Shown: one piece after another, positions 12,033 to 21,883 of the stretch
Position numbering within the stretch: position 1 is the first letter of the stretch
How the letters are laid out: every line of letters begins with the position of its first letter
Program-made: the position numbers and the translations under genes
The notes under the pieces: generated by a model
Told to the model about the DNA's origin: nothing
The model's database searches: none
What the model saw: the letters and a program-made list of their open reading frames with translations, nothing else
Assembly (NCBI GenBank): GCA_017442315.1
Contig: JAFRZX010000030.1
Coordinates: 146,968 to 210,967 of the forward strand
Reading direction: 5' to 3'
DNA: 64,000 nucleotides
Source: Bacteroidales bacterium
GTDB taxonomy: Bacteria > Bacteroidota > Bacteroidia > Bacteroidales > UBA932

Positions 12033-12053
12033 ATCCCCGACTTGATCGGGGAT
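12033..12053. repeat. REP-like palindrome after hutU
   Basis: An 8-bp perfect stem, ATCCCCGA / TCGGGGAT, with loop CTTGA lies directly against the hutU stop codon. There is no U-tract on the minus-strand transcript, so it is more like a repetitive extragenic palindrome or 3'-end stabiliser than a terminator. Confidence 0.6.
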
Positions 12054-14075
12054 CTATTTTAAACTATTACGTATCATCTCTTCATCTGCAATGTTCGGCA
12101 GTGTCACCTTCAGACCTGGAGTGCGCTCCATTTCGCGCCTGATAGCGTGAATCGCGCCTTCATTACGTGCCCAGCTGCGACGTGCTATGCCATTGTTGAC
12201 ATCCCATAGAAGCATTTCCCGGATGTGTCTGTCGGAATCCTCCGTTCCGTCGATCACCATCCCGAATCCTCCGTTCATTACTTCACCCCAACCGACTCCT
12301 CCGCCGTTATGAATGGATACCCATGTAGCCCCGCGGAAACCGTCTCCAATCACGTTGTGCACGGCCATGTCAGCACAGAACTGTGAGCCGTCATATATGT
12401 TGGAAGTCTCGCGGAACGGTGAGTCTGTTCCTGACACATCATGATGGTCACGTCCGAGAACTATCGGAGCTGTTATCTTACCATTGCGGATAGCCTCATT
12501 GAATGCAAGGGCTATCTTGGTGCGGCCTTCGCAGTCAGCATACAGGATGCGGGCCTGTGACCCAACTACGAGATTATTCTTTCCTGCCTCTTCAATCCAG
12601 CGGATGTTGTCCATCATCTGTCCTCGTATTTCTTCCGGGGCTTCTGCCATGATTTCTCGCAGGATACGTGCTGCAATGGCATCGGATTCTGCGAGATCTT
12701 CAGGTCTCTCCGACATGCATACCCATCTGAAAGGTCCGAATCCATAATCAAAGAAGAGTGGCCCCATGATGTCCTGTACATAGGAAGGATATCGGAATCG
12801 TCCGTCTTCGCGCAGAACATCTGCTCCTGCACGTGATGCCTCAAGAAGGAAGGCATTTCCGTAATCGAAGAAATACATTCCCTTTTCAGCAAGCTTGTTT
12901 ATTGCTGCTGCATGCCTGCGGAGCGATTGCTGTACGCATTCCTTGAATCTTTCAGGCTCTTCGGCCATCATCCTGTTGGATTCTTCATAAGAAAATCCGA
13001 CAGGGTAGTATCCTCCAGCCCATGGATTGTGGAGGGATGTCTGGTCAGAACCGAGGTCAACCAGAATATCCTCTTCTGCAAGTCTTTCCCACAGGTCGAC
13101 GACATTGCCCTGGTAAGCTATTGATACAACTTCCTTGTCAGTGACAGCCTTGCGTATGCGTGGAATAAGTTCGTCAAGGTCTGAATGTATTTCATCTACC
13201 CATCCCTGACTATGTCTCTTGTGTGCCGCGTGAGGATTGATTTCTGCGCACACACTTACAACACCGGAGATCACACCTGCCTTGGGTTGTGCACCAGACA
13301 TGCCGCCAAGACCGGCTGTCACGAAGAGCATACCTCTCATATTGTCTTCATTGTCATCTAAACCACGTGCCTTGAGTTGTTTACGTGCAGCATTCATCAC
13401 GGTGATGGTCGTTCCATGTACAATGCCTTGAGGCCCTATGTACATATATGAACCGGCGGTCATCTGACCATATTGTGAGACTCCAAGTGCATTGAACCTC
13501 TCCCAATGGTCAGGCTTTGAATAGTTAGGGATTACCATTCCGTTGGTTACTATCACTCTAGGAGCATCCTTGTGGCTTGGAAACAATCCTAGAGGATGTC
13601 CGGAGTACATTACAAGTGTCTGCTCGTCAGTCATTGTGGCGAGATATTGCATTACGAGACGGTACTGGGCCCAGTTCTGGAACACAGCACCATTTCCTCC
13701 GTAAGTTATCAGTTCATGAGGGTGCTGAGCCACCCGGTAGTCGAGATTGTTCTGTATCATAGCCATGATAGCGGCTGCCTGCTTTGATTTTGCAGGATAC
13801 TCGTCTATCGGGCGGGCATACATCTGATAATCGGGACGGAATCGGTACATATATATGCGTCCATAGTCCTTCAGCTCTTGAGCGAACTCCGGTGCAAGTG
13901 CGGCGTGGTTCTCTTCAGGGAAATATCTGAGAGCGTTCTTTATTGCCAGTACCTTCTCCTCTTTGCTTAGGATATCCTTACGTTTAGGTGCATGGCTGAC
14001 CGTCGTATCATATGGCTTAGGCTCCGGAAGCACAGCCGGAATACCTGCCAGTATTTCTTCATGGAATTTATTCAT
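12054..14075 (-). CDS. hutU: Urocanate hydratase
   Basis: HutU adds water to urocanate to give 4-imidazolone-5-propionate, using tightly bound NAD+. The protein is 673 residues, the longer form of the family. Recognisable stretches are YGGNGAVFQNWAQYRL, GPQGIVHGTT, the glycine-rich TAGLGGMSGAQ, and SIHNGGGVGWGE near the C-terminus. It lies between the FtcD-FchA fusion gene (112 bases upstream) and hutH (205 bases downstream). Confidence 0.97.
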   Translation of the reverse strand: MNKFHEEILAGIPAVLPEPKPYDTTVSHAPKRKDILSKEEKVLAIKNALRYFPEENHAALAPEFAQELKDYGRIYMYRFRPDYQMYARPIDEYPAKSKQAAAIMAMIQNNLDYRVAQHPHELITYGGNGAVFQNWAQYRLVMQYLATMTDEQTLVMYSGHPLGLFPSHKDAPRVIVTNGMVIPNYSKPDHWERFNALGVSQYGQMTAGSYMYIGPQGIVHGTTITVMNAARKQLKARGLDDNEDNMRGMLFVTAGLGGMSGAQPKAGVISGVVSVCAEINPHAAHKRHSQGWVDEIHSDLDELIPRIRKAVTDKEVVSIAYQGNVVDLWERLAEEDILVDLGSDQTSLHNPWAGGYYPVGFSYEESNRMMAEEPERFKECVQQSLRRHAAAINKLAEKGMYFFDYGNAFLLEASRAGADVLREDGRFRYPSYVQDIMGPLFFDYGFGPFRWVCMSERPEDLAESDAIAARILREIMAEAPEEIRGQMMDNIRWIEEAGKNNLVVGSQARILYADCEGRTKIALAFNEAIRNGKITAPIVLGRDHHDVSGTDSPFRETSNIYDGSQFCADMAVHNVIGDGFRGATWVSIHNGGGVGWGEVMNGGFGMVIDGTEDSDRHIREMLLWDVNNGIARRSWARNEGAIHAIRREMERTPGLKVTLPNIADEEMIRNSLK

Positions 14076-14187
14076 GTTTTCGGGTGTTATCTAATAATCT
14101 GATTATCAGTGTCTTGTGTTGTTCAACCTGCGCCCTTTCGGCAGCACGTTGTTATAGGGAAGGTGTTGGTAATCAGTGTTTTATGTG

Positions 14188-15894
14188 TCACGATATTTTG
14201 CCATTTACTATGGTGAGGATCTCTGCTTCGGCGGAGATTGCTTCCGCTGCTATTCCGGCAGCTTCTGCACAGAGACGCTCGGCAGCTTCACGGTCAGCAA
14301 GTCCGGCGGCATTGATGCGTACGTTGAGCTGTGCTCCAAGAACCGCACTACGGGCTGCAAGTGCACCTACTCCTGCATCCGAAACTGAAGCGGGATTACC
14401 CTCCATAGCCATGGCCCTTACTATAGGGAACACTTCCATAGCTGTCTTCATGGTCTTCAATGGAACTTCAGTGGCATATAGAGTTGCGGCTTCCATTGCT
14501 TCTGCGCGTGCCTTCTTCTCTTCTTCTGAACCCTTAGGCATGCCTATGGCCGTCATGATTCGGTCAAATGCCGCTGTGTCTTCATCTACAAGGGCAAGAA
14601 GCCTGCGCATTACATCCTGTCCTTTGTCAGCCCATCCGGAGAACTCCTTCCAGCGGTCATCCCATCCTGCCTTGTGTGAAGACAGGTTTGCCACCATAGT
14701 ACCCAAGGCAGCTCCCAGTGCACCCATATATGCGGATATTGAACCGCCTCCCGGTGCAGGGGATTCGGATGCAGTCTCTTCAGCAAATCCCTTGCATGTC
14801 ATGCGCACGAGCCTTTCCTTTGCCGCCATTTCCTTTTCATCCTCAATCAGGAACTCAACGACCTTCTCTTTAGGGTTGAACGGCTTGAGGTCGTCAAGTC
14901 CCATGGACTTCACGGCAATCTTCATGATCTCGTCTTCTGATATACCAGTCGAACGTTGCTGCTTTTCGAGAAAATATCGTCCTGCCTCAATGAGTGTGCG
15001 CTTAGGAACAAGGCCGACAATCTCGGTACCGGTTACGCGGAGGCCGCGGGCGGCAGCTGCTCTGCACACTTCGTCAAAAGCTACATGAAGCGGGGTCTTG
15101 TTGATGTCCGTTATGTTCATTGAGACCTGGGCGATTCCATATTCGTCAATGTACCATCCAATCGCCTTGCAGCCTTTCAGTGTGCCCGGAATCATTACTG
15201 TCTTTCCGTTCTCGTCCTTTACAATCTTTCCTGTGATAGGATTGCCCTCTCTTTTTGGACGTCCTTTCTCTCGTACATCGAATGCAATTGCATTTGCACG
15301 ACGTGTGGAAGTCGTGTTGAGGTTATAATTGACTGCGATGAGGAAGTCACGTGCGCCTACGTTGGTAGCACCTGCCTGTGCAGCGCGTTCTGTGTACATT
15401 CCTGGTCCGAAGTCCGGCTGGCGGTCAGGATCTTCCATTTTTTCCGGAAGAGCCTCGTATTCACCTGAACGGCATACTGCAAGGTTCTTTCTTTCAGGTT
15501 TCATGGCGGCAGCCTCATAGCAGTAGCAAGGAATTTCCAGTTCATTGAAAATGCGCTCAGCCAGCTTTCTTGCCAGTTCAGCGCATTCTTGCAGTGTAAT
15601 ACCGGAAATAGGAATAAGCGGGAGCACGTCAGTCGCTCCTGAGCGCGGGTGAGCACCATGATGATGTCGCATGTCTATGAGTTCACCGGCGCACTTTACG
15701 CCCTGGAATGCCGCCTCAAGTACGGCCTCAGGACTTCCTACGAATGTTACAACTGTGCGGTTGGTGGCTTCGCCCGGATCGACATCCAGAATCTTTACAC
15801 CACCTGCCCTTTCGATTGATGCTACAATCGAATTGATTACTTCCATATCGCGACCCTCGCTGAAATTAGGCACGCATTCGATAATTCTTTCCAT
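14188..15894 (-). CDS. ftcD: Bifunctional glutamate formimidoyltransferase / formimidoyl-THF cyclodeaminase
   Basis: This 568-residue fusion moves the formimino group of formiminoglutamate to tetrahydrofolate, releasing glutamate, then cyclises it to methenyl-THF with loss of ammonia. The FtcD part (about 1-330) begins IIECVPNFSEG and has the catalytic histidine at residue 82 (HHHGAHPRSG), the same number as in the mammalian enzyme. The cyclodeaminase part (about 360-568) has ESPAPGGGSISAY. As in animals and some Bacteroidota, both activities are on one chain. It is the promoter-proximal gene of the hut operon. I see no clear -7 element before it, and only 81 bases separate it from the upstream nucleotidase gene, so read-through is possible. 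Confidence 0.95.
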   Translation of the reverse strand: MERIIECVPNFSEGRDMEVINSIVASIERAGGVKILDVDPGEATNRTVVTFVGSPEAVLEAAFQGVKCAGELIDMRHHHGAHPRSGATDVLPLIPISGITLQECAELARKLAERIFNELEIPCYCYEAAAMKPERKNLAVCRSGEYEALPEKMEDPDRQPDFGPGMYTERAAQAGATNVGARDFLIAVNYNLNTTSTRRANAIAFDVREKGRPKREGNPITGKIVKDENGKTVMIPGTLKGCKAIGWYIDEYGIAQVSMNITDINKTPLHVAFDEVCRAAAARGLRVTGTEIVGLVPKRTLIEAGRYFLEKQQRSTGISEDEIMKIAVKSMGLDDLKPFNPKEKVVEFLIEDEKEMAAKERLVRMTCKGFAEETASESPAPGGGSISAYMGALGAALGTMVANLSSHKAGWDDRWKEFSGWADKGQDVMRRLLALVDEDTAAFDRIMTAIGMPKGSEEEKKARAEAMEAATLYATEVPLKTMKTAMEVFPIVRAMAMEGNPASVSDAGVGALAARSAVLGAQLNVRINAAGLADREAAERLCAEAAGIAAEAISAEAEILTIVNGKIS

Positions 15895-15975
15895 GACTGG
15901 CTTTATTTAATTGTTCTTTCAAGTTCTATGTTGCTGATGATTCGCCCGTTTTTGCAGTTTGATGAAGTCGGGTCA

Positions 15976-17577
15976 TCAGTTTATTATTATTCGTCCGTCG
16001 GTATAAGCCCTTATCTCGTTGTTCGGATCACGGTCTGCGAGATATCTGAAATATTCTCCGAAATAGTCCCTTATGATGTCCGGAGCATCATTCCTGCTCA
16101 TTGCCTTGTCCAGTCCGTATCTTCCGAGATTGGCCAGATAGTCTATTGTCGCTACAGTGTATGTCTGTTCTTCATCAACCGGCTGTCCGTTTATTGTGAG
16201 AGACTTCACTTTTCCGTTGCTGATAACTAGCTTCACCCCTTTGTTGACAGGCATTCCTCCGTTGGAAGCCACGTAATCAAACAGACTGTTCAGATCCCTT
16301 CCCTTGAGAGTCAGAAGAGTGAGGACGTTGTCGAACGGATATACTGAATATACGTCTCCAAGGGTGAGATAACCTTTGAATATATTGTTTCTTATACCTC
16401 CGCTGTTGTACAGACTCACATCGGCATCAATGTCATAGTATTCCCTTGCCATCCAGATGAGGCCGTCTGCCGTCAGATTGCCGAGCGGACTTTCTGGACT
16501 GCCCTTCAATATGTCCTGAGGACAATATCCGATGACTTCGTCCATCTGTTCTCTGACAGTAGCTGAATAAGTATCTATCATGTCTGAAAAGGCAATGTCT
16601 ACTTTGGCGTCAAGATGGTTCTTTACAGGAATGAGCTTGTATGTAAAAGTTGGCTTTCCTTCTTCGCTTACTTTGATCTTTGCATATCCTAGACATACTC
16701 CCTTGCTTCCTGTCTGTACTATCGGTACCTTGTCTCCGTCGACATTTATGACATAGTCGGGACTGTTCAGGAAAGTATGTGTGTGTCCTCCTATTATCAT
16801 GTCTATATGTCGCGTCCTCATGGCTATGCCTCTGTCGTAATAGAAAGCATCGCTGTTTCTCTGATATCCTAGGTGCGACAGGGCTATAACGATGTCAGCT
16901 CCCTGGCTGCGCAACTTCTCAGCCTCGTTGTCGGCAATATTTATTGCGTCCTGCCATTCGACACCCTCACATGCTGTTGGGTCCACCAGATTCTGTAGTC
17001 TTACGTTCAGGCCTATGAATCCGACCTTTATATTCCCGGCCTCAAGTATTATCGAACTTTTGATATAGCCTGAAACATTCGTCCTGCTGAAGTCATAATT
17101 GGTGGCCACTACAGGCACTCTGCTCATCGAAAGCATGTCGCCAAGGCCCGTCATCTTCTTGTCGAACTCATGGTTTCCTATCGTCCGCACGTCATAGTCC
17201 AGCTCATCAAGGATGATGGATTCGACCACTCCGTTCAGAAGACTGAAATAATATGTGCCCTGAACGAAATCACCTGCATCGGCCAGCAGGACCGCCGGCT
17301 CTGCCTTACGGACGCTGTCGACAAGCACCTTGATTCTCTTGATGCCGCCTCTGTCCGCATTATATGAGGCATTCATGTCTATCGGGTCGATCTGACTGTG
17401 GAAGTCGTTTGTGAAGAGGATCACGAATTCACCACCTTTCTGCTCCGGTGTGTTTTCCGGGGCTGTGTTTTCTGTTATGTTTGTGTCGTAAGTCCTGTCC
17501 GGATTCTCGCATGATGGTACGGAAAACAGGACCGTAATCAGGAAAATGATGGAATATATCCTTTCTAATCGTAGCAT
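15976..17577 (-). CDS. 5'-nucleotidase/UshA-family metallophosphatase lipoprotein
   Basis: This 533-residue protein has a lipobox (VPSC, Cys23) after one hydrophobic segment, so it is membrane-anchored outside the cytosol. The N-terminal metallophosphoesterase domain shows the dinuclear metal motifs TNDFHSQ, GDFVQG, GNHEFD and GGHTHTF. The C-terminal 5'-nucleotidase domain (about 340-530) binds substrate and has YNSGGIRNN. It probably dephosphorylates extracellular nucleotides. Some Bacteroidota carry the two domains on separate genes; here they are joined. Confidence 0.88.
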   Translation of the reverse strand: MLRLERIYSIIFLITVLFSVPSCENPDRTYDTNITENTAPENTPEQKGGEFVILFTNDFHSQIDPIDMNASYNADRGGIKRIKVLVDSVRKAEPAVLLADAGDFVQGTYYFSLLNGVVESIILDELDYDVRTIGNHEFDKKMTGLGDMLSMSRVPVVATNYDFSRTNVSGYIKSSIILEAGNIKVGFIGLNVRLQNLVDPTACEGVEWQDAINIADNEAEKLRSQGADIVIALSHLGYQRNSDAFYYDRGIAMRTRHIDMIIGGHTHTFLNSPDYVINVDGDKVPIVQTGSKGVCLGYAKIKVSEEGKPTFTYKLIPVKNHLDAKVDIAFSDMIDTYSATVREQMDEVIGYCPQDILKGSPESPLGNLTADGLIWMAREYYDIDADVSLYNSGGIRNNIFKGYLTLGDVYSVYPFDNVLTLLTLKGRDLNSLFDYVASNGGMPVNKGVKLVISNGKVKSLTINGQPVDEEQTYTVATIDYLANLGRYGLDKAMSRNDAPDIIRDYFGEYFRYLADRDPNNEIRAYTDGRIIIN

Positions 17578-17624
17578 CAGATATGGTTGTGTTGTGTTAG
17601 TCTTGCAAAGATGCGAAAAGTTTA

Positions 17625-17993
17625 TCAGAATTTCTTTTCAAAACGGAGGGTATATGAATAACAATAACGTCCGAACCAGAAACTGTCTTTGCGTAAAGGG
17701 TTGTCGAAGGTGATGTCAAACTCCTCACTGTTGCTCGAATACATGAATGACGACTTGAGTCTGAGACCATTCTCATAGACTTCTACGACCTTAAAGTTGA
17801 AATCGGGAAACTCCGGATGGCCCCATCTGTCTTTAATGGGAGAGAAAAGGGTCACACCCGGCTTCAGATTCCTTATATCATCGAGATTGCACTCAAATGT
17901 GTTTTCGATATCAATATCTTCACCTGTCACTTCATTCTCAGATGACGCACATGTCCAGAGGACAAATTTGTAAAAATCCTTATTCATTGCCAT
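17625..17993 (-). CDS. Hypothetical protein, 122 residues
   Basis: I do not recognise this protein. It is acidic in its N-terminal half (EVTGEDIDIENTFE) and aromatic-rich toward the end (FWFGRYCYSYTLRF). It has no signal peptide or membrane segment. A perfect TATATTTG lies 15 bases upstream, giving a very short leader if the ATG at 17993 is used; a second in-frame ATG is at 17987. It ends 47 bases before the nucleotidase gene on the same strand. Confidence 0.65.
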   Translation of the reverse strand: MAMNKDFYKFVLWTCASSENEVTGEDIDIENTFECNLDDIRNLKPGVTLFSPIKDRWGHPEFPDFNFKVVEVYENGLRLKSSFMYSSNSEEFDITFDNPLRKDSFWFGRYCYSYTLRFEKKF

Positions 17994-18007
17994 ATGTTAA
18001 AATTTCT

Positions 18008-18015
18008 CAAATATA
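18008..18015 (-). promoter_or_regulatory. -7 element for the 122-residue hypothetical gene
   Basis: The minus strand reads TATATTTG, a perfect TAnnTTTG, just before the start at 17993. Confidence 0.5.
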
Positions 18016-18054
18016 ATCATTGGACGGAAGAAAAACAATTAATTTTCATAAGGG

Positions 18055-18085
18055 TTTGTTTTCTTGGTTTTTATGCTTATCTTTG
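18055..18085 (+). promoter_or_regulatory. rpsO promoter
   Basis: TTTG, 19 bases, TATCTTTG: a full match to the Bacteroidales vegetative promoter in both elements and spacing. It ends 69 bases before the rpsO start. Confidence 0.8.
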
Positions 18086-18154
18086 CGCCCGCTTTGGGTC
18101 AACCTGACAGTTACCCGTAAAGTTTTGATGTTTAACCCTTAATCTTTTAAAGCT

Positions 18155-18430
18155 ATGGCAGAATACCTTATGCCTGAGAAGAAACAGGAGCTTTTCGCGA
18201 AGTACGGAAAGTCTAATACTGACACAGGTTCTCCAGAGAGCCAGGTGGCATTATTTTCCTACCGTATCGCTCACCTTACCGAGCATCTTAAGAGCAACAA
18301 GAAGGACTACGCAACACGTCGTTCTCTTCTTAAGCTTGTTGGTAAGCGTCGTCGTGTACTTGATTATCTCAAGTCTGTAGACATCGAGAGATACAGAGCT
18401 ATTGTCAAGGAGCTTGGTCTCCGTCGATAA
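18155..18430 (+). CDS. rpsO: 30S ribosomal protein S15
   Basis: This 91-residue protein has the family signature across its length ([19 protein letters not shown], then KRRRVLDYL). S15 binds 16S rRNA early in small-subunit assembly. It has its own strong promoter and a strong terminator before pnp, the classic rpsO-pnp pairing. Confidence 0.98.
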   Translation: MAEYLMPEKKQELFAKYGKSNTDTGSPESQVALFSYRIAHLTEHLKSNKKDYATRRSLLKLVGKRRRVLDYLKSVDIERYRAIVKELGLRR

Positions 18431-18454
18431 GCTACATCATAGTAGGAACCGACG

Positions 18455-18491
18455 AAGGGGGAATGCCCACAGATGGGACTCCCCCTTTTTT
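18455..18491 (+). terminator. rpsO terminator
   Basis: An AAGGGGGA / TCCCCCTT type stem with an inner CCC/GGG pairing is followed by TTTTTT, 25 bases after the rpsO stop codon. Confidence 0.85.
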
Positions 18492-18681
18492 ACGCAAAGA
18501 AGTCTGAGGATGCAGACAACAACCTGCGGCATCCGAAGAGTGATATATATATAATCAGATCAGGTACAATGGTCTGCTGGTTTCTTCACTGTCTTCGTCA
18601 GGTCGAAGTTTCAGTGGTAACCTTTGATGAAACAGAATATTAATCCACTCCCATAGGGGGAGGCAGGTTGAACAAGAAGTA

Positions 18682-21024
18682 ATGAATATCGTAAAAAAGA
18701 CAATCGAATTATCCGACGGAAGGATAATTGAAATCGAGACCGGAAAGCTCGCTAAACAGGCTGACGGTTCTGTGGTAGTCAAGATGGGGGGCACAATGCT
18801 TCTGGCTACCGTTACATGCGCAAAAGATGCAAAAGAGGATGTGGACTTCATGCCGCTTCAGGTGGACTATAAAGAAAAATATGCCTCTGCAGGCCGTTTT
18901 CCTGGCGGTTTCATGAAGAGGGAAGGAAAGGCTTCTGATTATGAGATCCTTATAGCTCGTCTAGTGGACCGCGCTCTCAGGCCTCTTTTCCCGGAAGATT
19001 TCCATGCGGAAGTGTTCGTGAACGTAAATCTCATATCTGCAGAGAAAGATATCCAGCCGGATGCACTTGCAGGTCTTGCAGCATCCTCGGCTCTGGCTGT
19101 CAGCGACATCCCTTTTGAGGGACCTATATCAGAGGTACGTGTAGCACGCATCGGAGGTGAACTTAAGATCAACCCTGGCTTCAGCGAAATGGCTGATGCA
19201 GATATCGACCTGATTGTTGCCGCTACATATGATAACATAATGATGGTTGAGGGTGAGATGAACGAGGTAAGCGAGCATGATATGCTTGAGGCCATCAAGT
19301 TCGCTCATGAAGAAATAAAGAAGCACTGCAAGGTGCAGATGGAACTCATGGAGGCTGTGGGCAAGACAGAGAAAAGGACTTACTGCCATGAGGAAAATGA
19401 CGAGGATCTTCGCAAGGCGATCCAGGAGTTCTGTTATGACAGATGCTATGCAATTGCTAAATCCGGTTCTGCAAAGCATGAGAGATCCGATGCCTTCGAT
19501 GCTCTCAAGGAGGAATTCTATCAGACCCTTCCTGAGGAGGAGCGCGAAGAGAAGCATATGATGGTAGAGAGATACTATCATGCTGTCGAGAAGGCTGCTA
19601 TGAGAAACATGATTCTCGATGAGGGTGTTCGTCTTGACGGACGTGATACGACGACTGTACGTCCGATCTGGTGTGAGACTGACTATCTGCCTTGCGCACA
19701 TGGATCAGCTATCTTCACACGTGGCGAGACTCAGTCACTCTCGACTGTAACCCTCGGAACAAAGCTCGACATGAAGGAACGTGATGAGGTTCTTATCCAG
19801 GACACAGACCAGTTTGTGCTTCATTATAACTTCCCTCCGTTCTCTACCGGTGAGGCTCGTCCTCAGCGCGGTGTAGGCCGTCGTGAGATCGGACATGGAA
19901 ATCTTGCATACAGAGCCCTCAAGCCTATGATACCTATGGCTCCGGAGAATCCGTACGCAGTCCGCGTGGTCTCCGATATCCTTGAGTCTAACGGTTCTTC
20001 GTCAATGGCTACGGTCTGTGCTGGCTGTCTTGCACTCATGGATGCAGGAGTGAAGATAAAGAAACCGGTTGCAGGTGTTGCAATGGGTCTTATTACGGAC
20101 AAGGACAATCCTAATGAAAGATATGCCATCCTTACCGATATCCTCGGTGATGAGGACCACCTCGGAGATATGGACTTCAAGGTGACCGGTACAAAGGACG
20201 GTATCACGGCTACTCAGATGGATATCAAGGTTGACGGTCTTTCATATGATGTTCTGGAGAGGGCGCTTGAGCAGGCTCGTCAGGGACGCCTCCATATCAT
20301 GGGCGAGATGATGAAGACCATCAGCGAGCCACGTGCAGAGTACAAGGAGTTCGTTCCTCGTATGGTTCAGGTCCGTGTTGCCGGTGAGTTCATCGGAGCT
20401 ATCATCGGAAAGGGAGGAGAGACAATACAGAAGATTCAGCGCGAGACAGGAACTACAATCACTATCACAGAGGAGAACAACAATGGTGTATCTGAAGGTG
20501 TAGTCGATATATTCGGCCAGGATAAGGAAGCTATGGATAAGGCTCTCAACTGGATCAACGGCATCTGCGCAGTTCCGGAAGTAGGTACGGTATACCACGG
20601 CAAGATTGTCTCTATCCTTGAGTTCGGTGCGTTTGTGGAGATTCTTCCTGGCAAGGAAGGTCTGCTTCATGTGTCGGAAATTGCATGGGAGAAGACTGAC
20701 AAGGTAGAGGATGTGCTCAGTGTCGGTGATGAGGTTGATGTGAAACTCCTCGAAATCGATGAGAAGACAGGTAAGATGAGACTTTCACGCAAGGTTCTTC
20801 TTGACAAGCCGGAAGGCTATGTTGAGCCGGAGCGCAAGCCTCGTGGAGACCGTGGACCGCGTCGTGATGACCGTCAGGGTGGCCCTCGTCGTGATGACCG
20901 TCGTCCTGGTGGAGACCGTGGTCCCCGTCGTGATGACAGAGGTCCTAGAGGCCCTCGTCGTGACCGTCGCAGCGATGCACAGGTTGAGAACAATGAACAG
21001 AACAATGAACCGGAAATGTTCTAG
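18682..21024 (+). CDS. pnp: Polyribonucleotide nucleotidyltransferase (PNPase)
   Basis: PNPase degrades RNA 3' to 5' using phosphate. Domain order over 780 residues: first RNase PH core (about 10-225), helical linker, second RNase PH core (about 320-550) with [13 protein letters not shown] domain (about 555-620, IIGKGG), and S1 domain (about 625-695, [19 protein letters not shown]). The last 65 residues are an unusual Arg/Gly/Asp-rich tail with repeated RRDDR and GDRGPRR, then an Asn/Glu-rich end. The 190-base leader after the rpsO terminator contains possible hairpins, as expected for an autoregulated pnp. Confidence 0.97.
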   Translation: MNIVKKTIELSDGRIIEIETGKLAKQADGSVVVKMGGTMLLATVTCAKDAKEDVDFMPLQVDYKEKYASAGRFPGGFMKREGKASDYEILIARLVDRALRPLFPEDFHAEVFVNVNLISAEKDIQPDALAGLAASSALAVSDIPFEGPISEVRVARIGGELKINPGFSEMADADIDLIVAATYDNIMMVEGEMNEVSEHDMLEAIKFAHEEIKKHCKVQMELMEAVGKTEKRTYCHEENDEDLRKAIQEFCYDRCYAIAKSGSAKHERSDAFDALKEEFYQTLPEEEREEKHMMVERYYHAVEKAAMRNMILDEGVRLDGRDTTTVRPIWCETDYLPCAHGSAIFTRGETQSLSTVTLGTKLDMKERDEVLIQDTDQFVLHYNFPPFSTGEARPQRGVGRREIGHGNLAYRALKPMIPMAPENPYAVRVVSDILESNGSSSMATVCAGCLALMDAGVKIKKPVAGVAMGLITDKDNPNERYAILTDILGDEDHLGDMDFKVTGTKDGITATQMDIKVDGLSYDVLERALEQARQGRLHIMGEMMKTISEPRAEYKEFVPRMVQVRVAGEFIGAIIGKGGETIQKIQRETGTTITITEENNNGVSEGVVDIFGQDKEAMDKALNWINGICAVPEVGTVYHGKIVSILEFGAFVEILPGKEGLLHVSEIAWEKTDKVEDVLSVGDEVDVKLLEIDEKTGKMRLSRKVLLDKPEGYVEPERKPRGDRGPRRDDRQGGPRRDDRRPGGDRGPRRDDRGPRGPRRDRRSDAQVENNEQNNEPEMF

Positions 21025-21048
21025 GCTGGTTCTGACATTATTATATCG

Positions 21049-21083
21049 GCGGTCTTCATCATTGATGGAGACCGCTGTGTTTA
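21049..21083 (+). terminator. Hairpin after pnp
   Basis: A 12-bp stem (GCGGTCTTCATC / GATGGAGACCGC, one G-T pair) with a 3-base loop lies 25 bases after the pnp stop. The following U-tract is weak (TGTGTTT). Confidence 0.6.
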
Positions 21084-21097
21084 AAGAGTAAACTGTG

Positions 21098-21865
21098 ATG
21101 AAGATAAAAACATTTGTTAAAGACTGTCGTCTGATATCTGTATTGTTGATATTTGCCGTTATCTCATGCTGCAGGCCGGCGTATTCAAGCTATACTGATA
21201 CGATAGAGATTAACGGTATATCCCTGTTTTATGCCGCAGAGGGCTGCGGGAAACCTGTGATTCTGCTCCATGGCAATGGAGGAAGCCATAATGACCTGGA
21301 AACCACGACACGACAGCTGGCACAATCAGGCTATATGGTATATGCTCTGGACTCAAGAGGGCAAGGTGCGAATGCCCCTTTAAATGAATACCACTACAAG
21401 GATATGGCTGCTGATGTCTATGCCTTCATAAAGGCCAAAGGACTTGAGAAGCCGGCAGTGTTCGGCTTCAGTGACGGAGGTATAATAGCGCTTCAGCTGG
21501 AAGTCATGTATCCGGGTACTCTTGGAGCCATTGTTACGGGAGGGGCCAATATATTTGTAGAGGGGGCTCTGGTTCCATCTTTTGAACAGGAGTTTCTATC
21601 TCAGAAGAATCCTTCACCTCTTACTCTTATGATGATGCATGAGCCGGCGATGACTCCAGAGGACATGGCGGGCATATCTGCGCCGGCACTTATAATGGCA
21701 GGAGAAAATGATCTTATCAGGCGTGAGCACACATTCCTTATAGGAGAAAGCATCCCCGGTGCTGTAGTTAAGATCATACCAGGTGAGGATCATGGTTCGT
21801 ACATATGCAACAGCCCTCTTCTCGGAGGACTGATTCTGGATTTCTTTCAATCAATAGGTTATTGA
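21098..21865 (+). CDS. Alpha/beta hydrolase, probable lipoprotein
   Basis: The ATG at 21098 is preferred to a GTG at 21095. An N-terminal hydrophobic segment ends in VISC, suggesting a lipoprotein. The 255-residue product has a full alpha/beta-hydrolase set: oxyanion HGNGGS, nucleophile elbow GFSDGG with Ser125, acid in AGENDLI, and His in GEDHGSY. Substrate is unknown; an esterase is the broad expectation. A YgjP-like metallopeptidase gene follows after 18 bases. Confidence 0.85.
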   Translation: MKIKTFVKDCRLISVLLIFAVISCCRPAYSSYTDTIEINGISLFYAAEGCGKPVILLHGNGGSHNDLETTTRQLAQSGYMVYALDSRGQGANAPLNEYHYKDMAADVYAFIKAKGLEKPAVFGFSDGGIIALQLEVMYPGTLGAIVTGGANIFVEGALVPSFEQEFLSQKNPSPLTLMMMHEPAMTPEDMAGISAPALIMAGENDLIRREHTFLIGESIPGAVVKIIPGEDHGSYICNSPLLGGLILDFFQSIGY

Positions 21866-21883
21866 TTATAATGTGGTTGTAAG

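Noticed and set aside
14084-15088. 334-codon open frame on the plus strand
   Set aside because: It is antisense to the FtcD-FchA fusion gene, has Ser/Ala-rich low-information sequence, and no promoter; a shadow of the GC-rich real gene.
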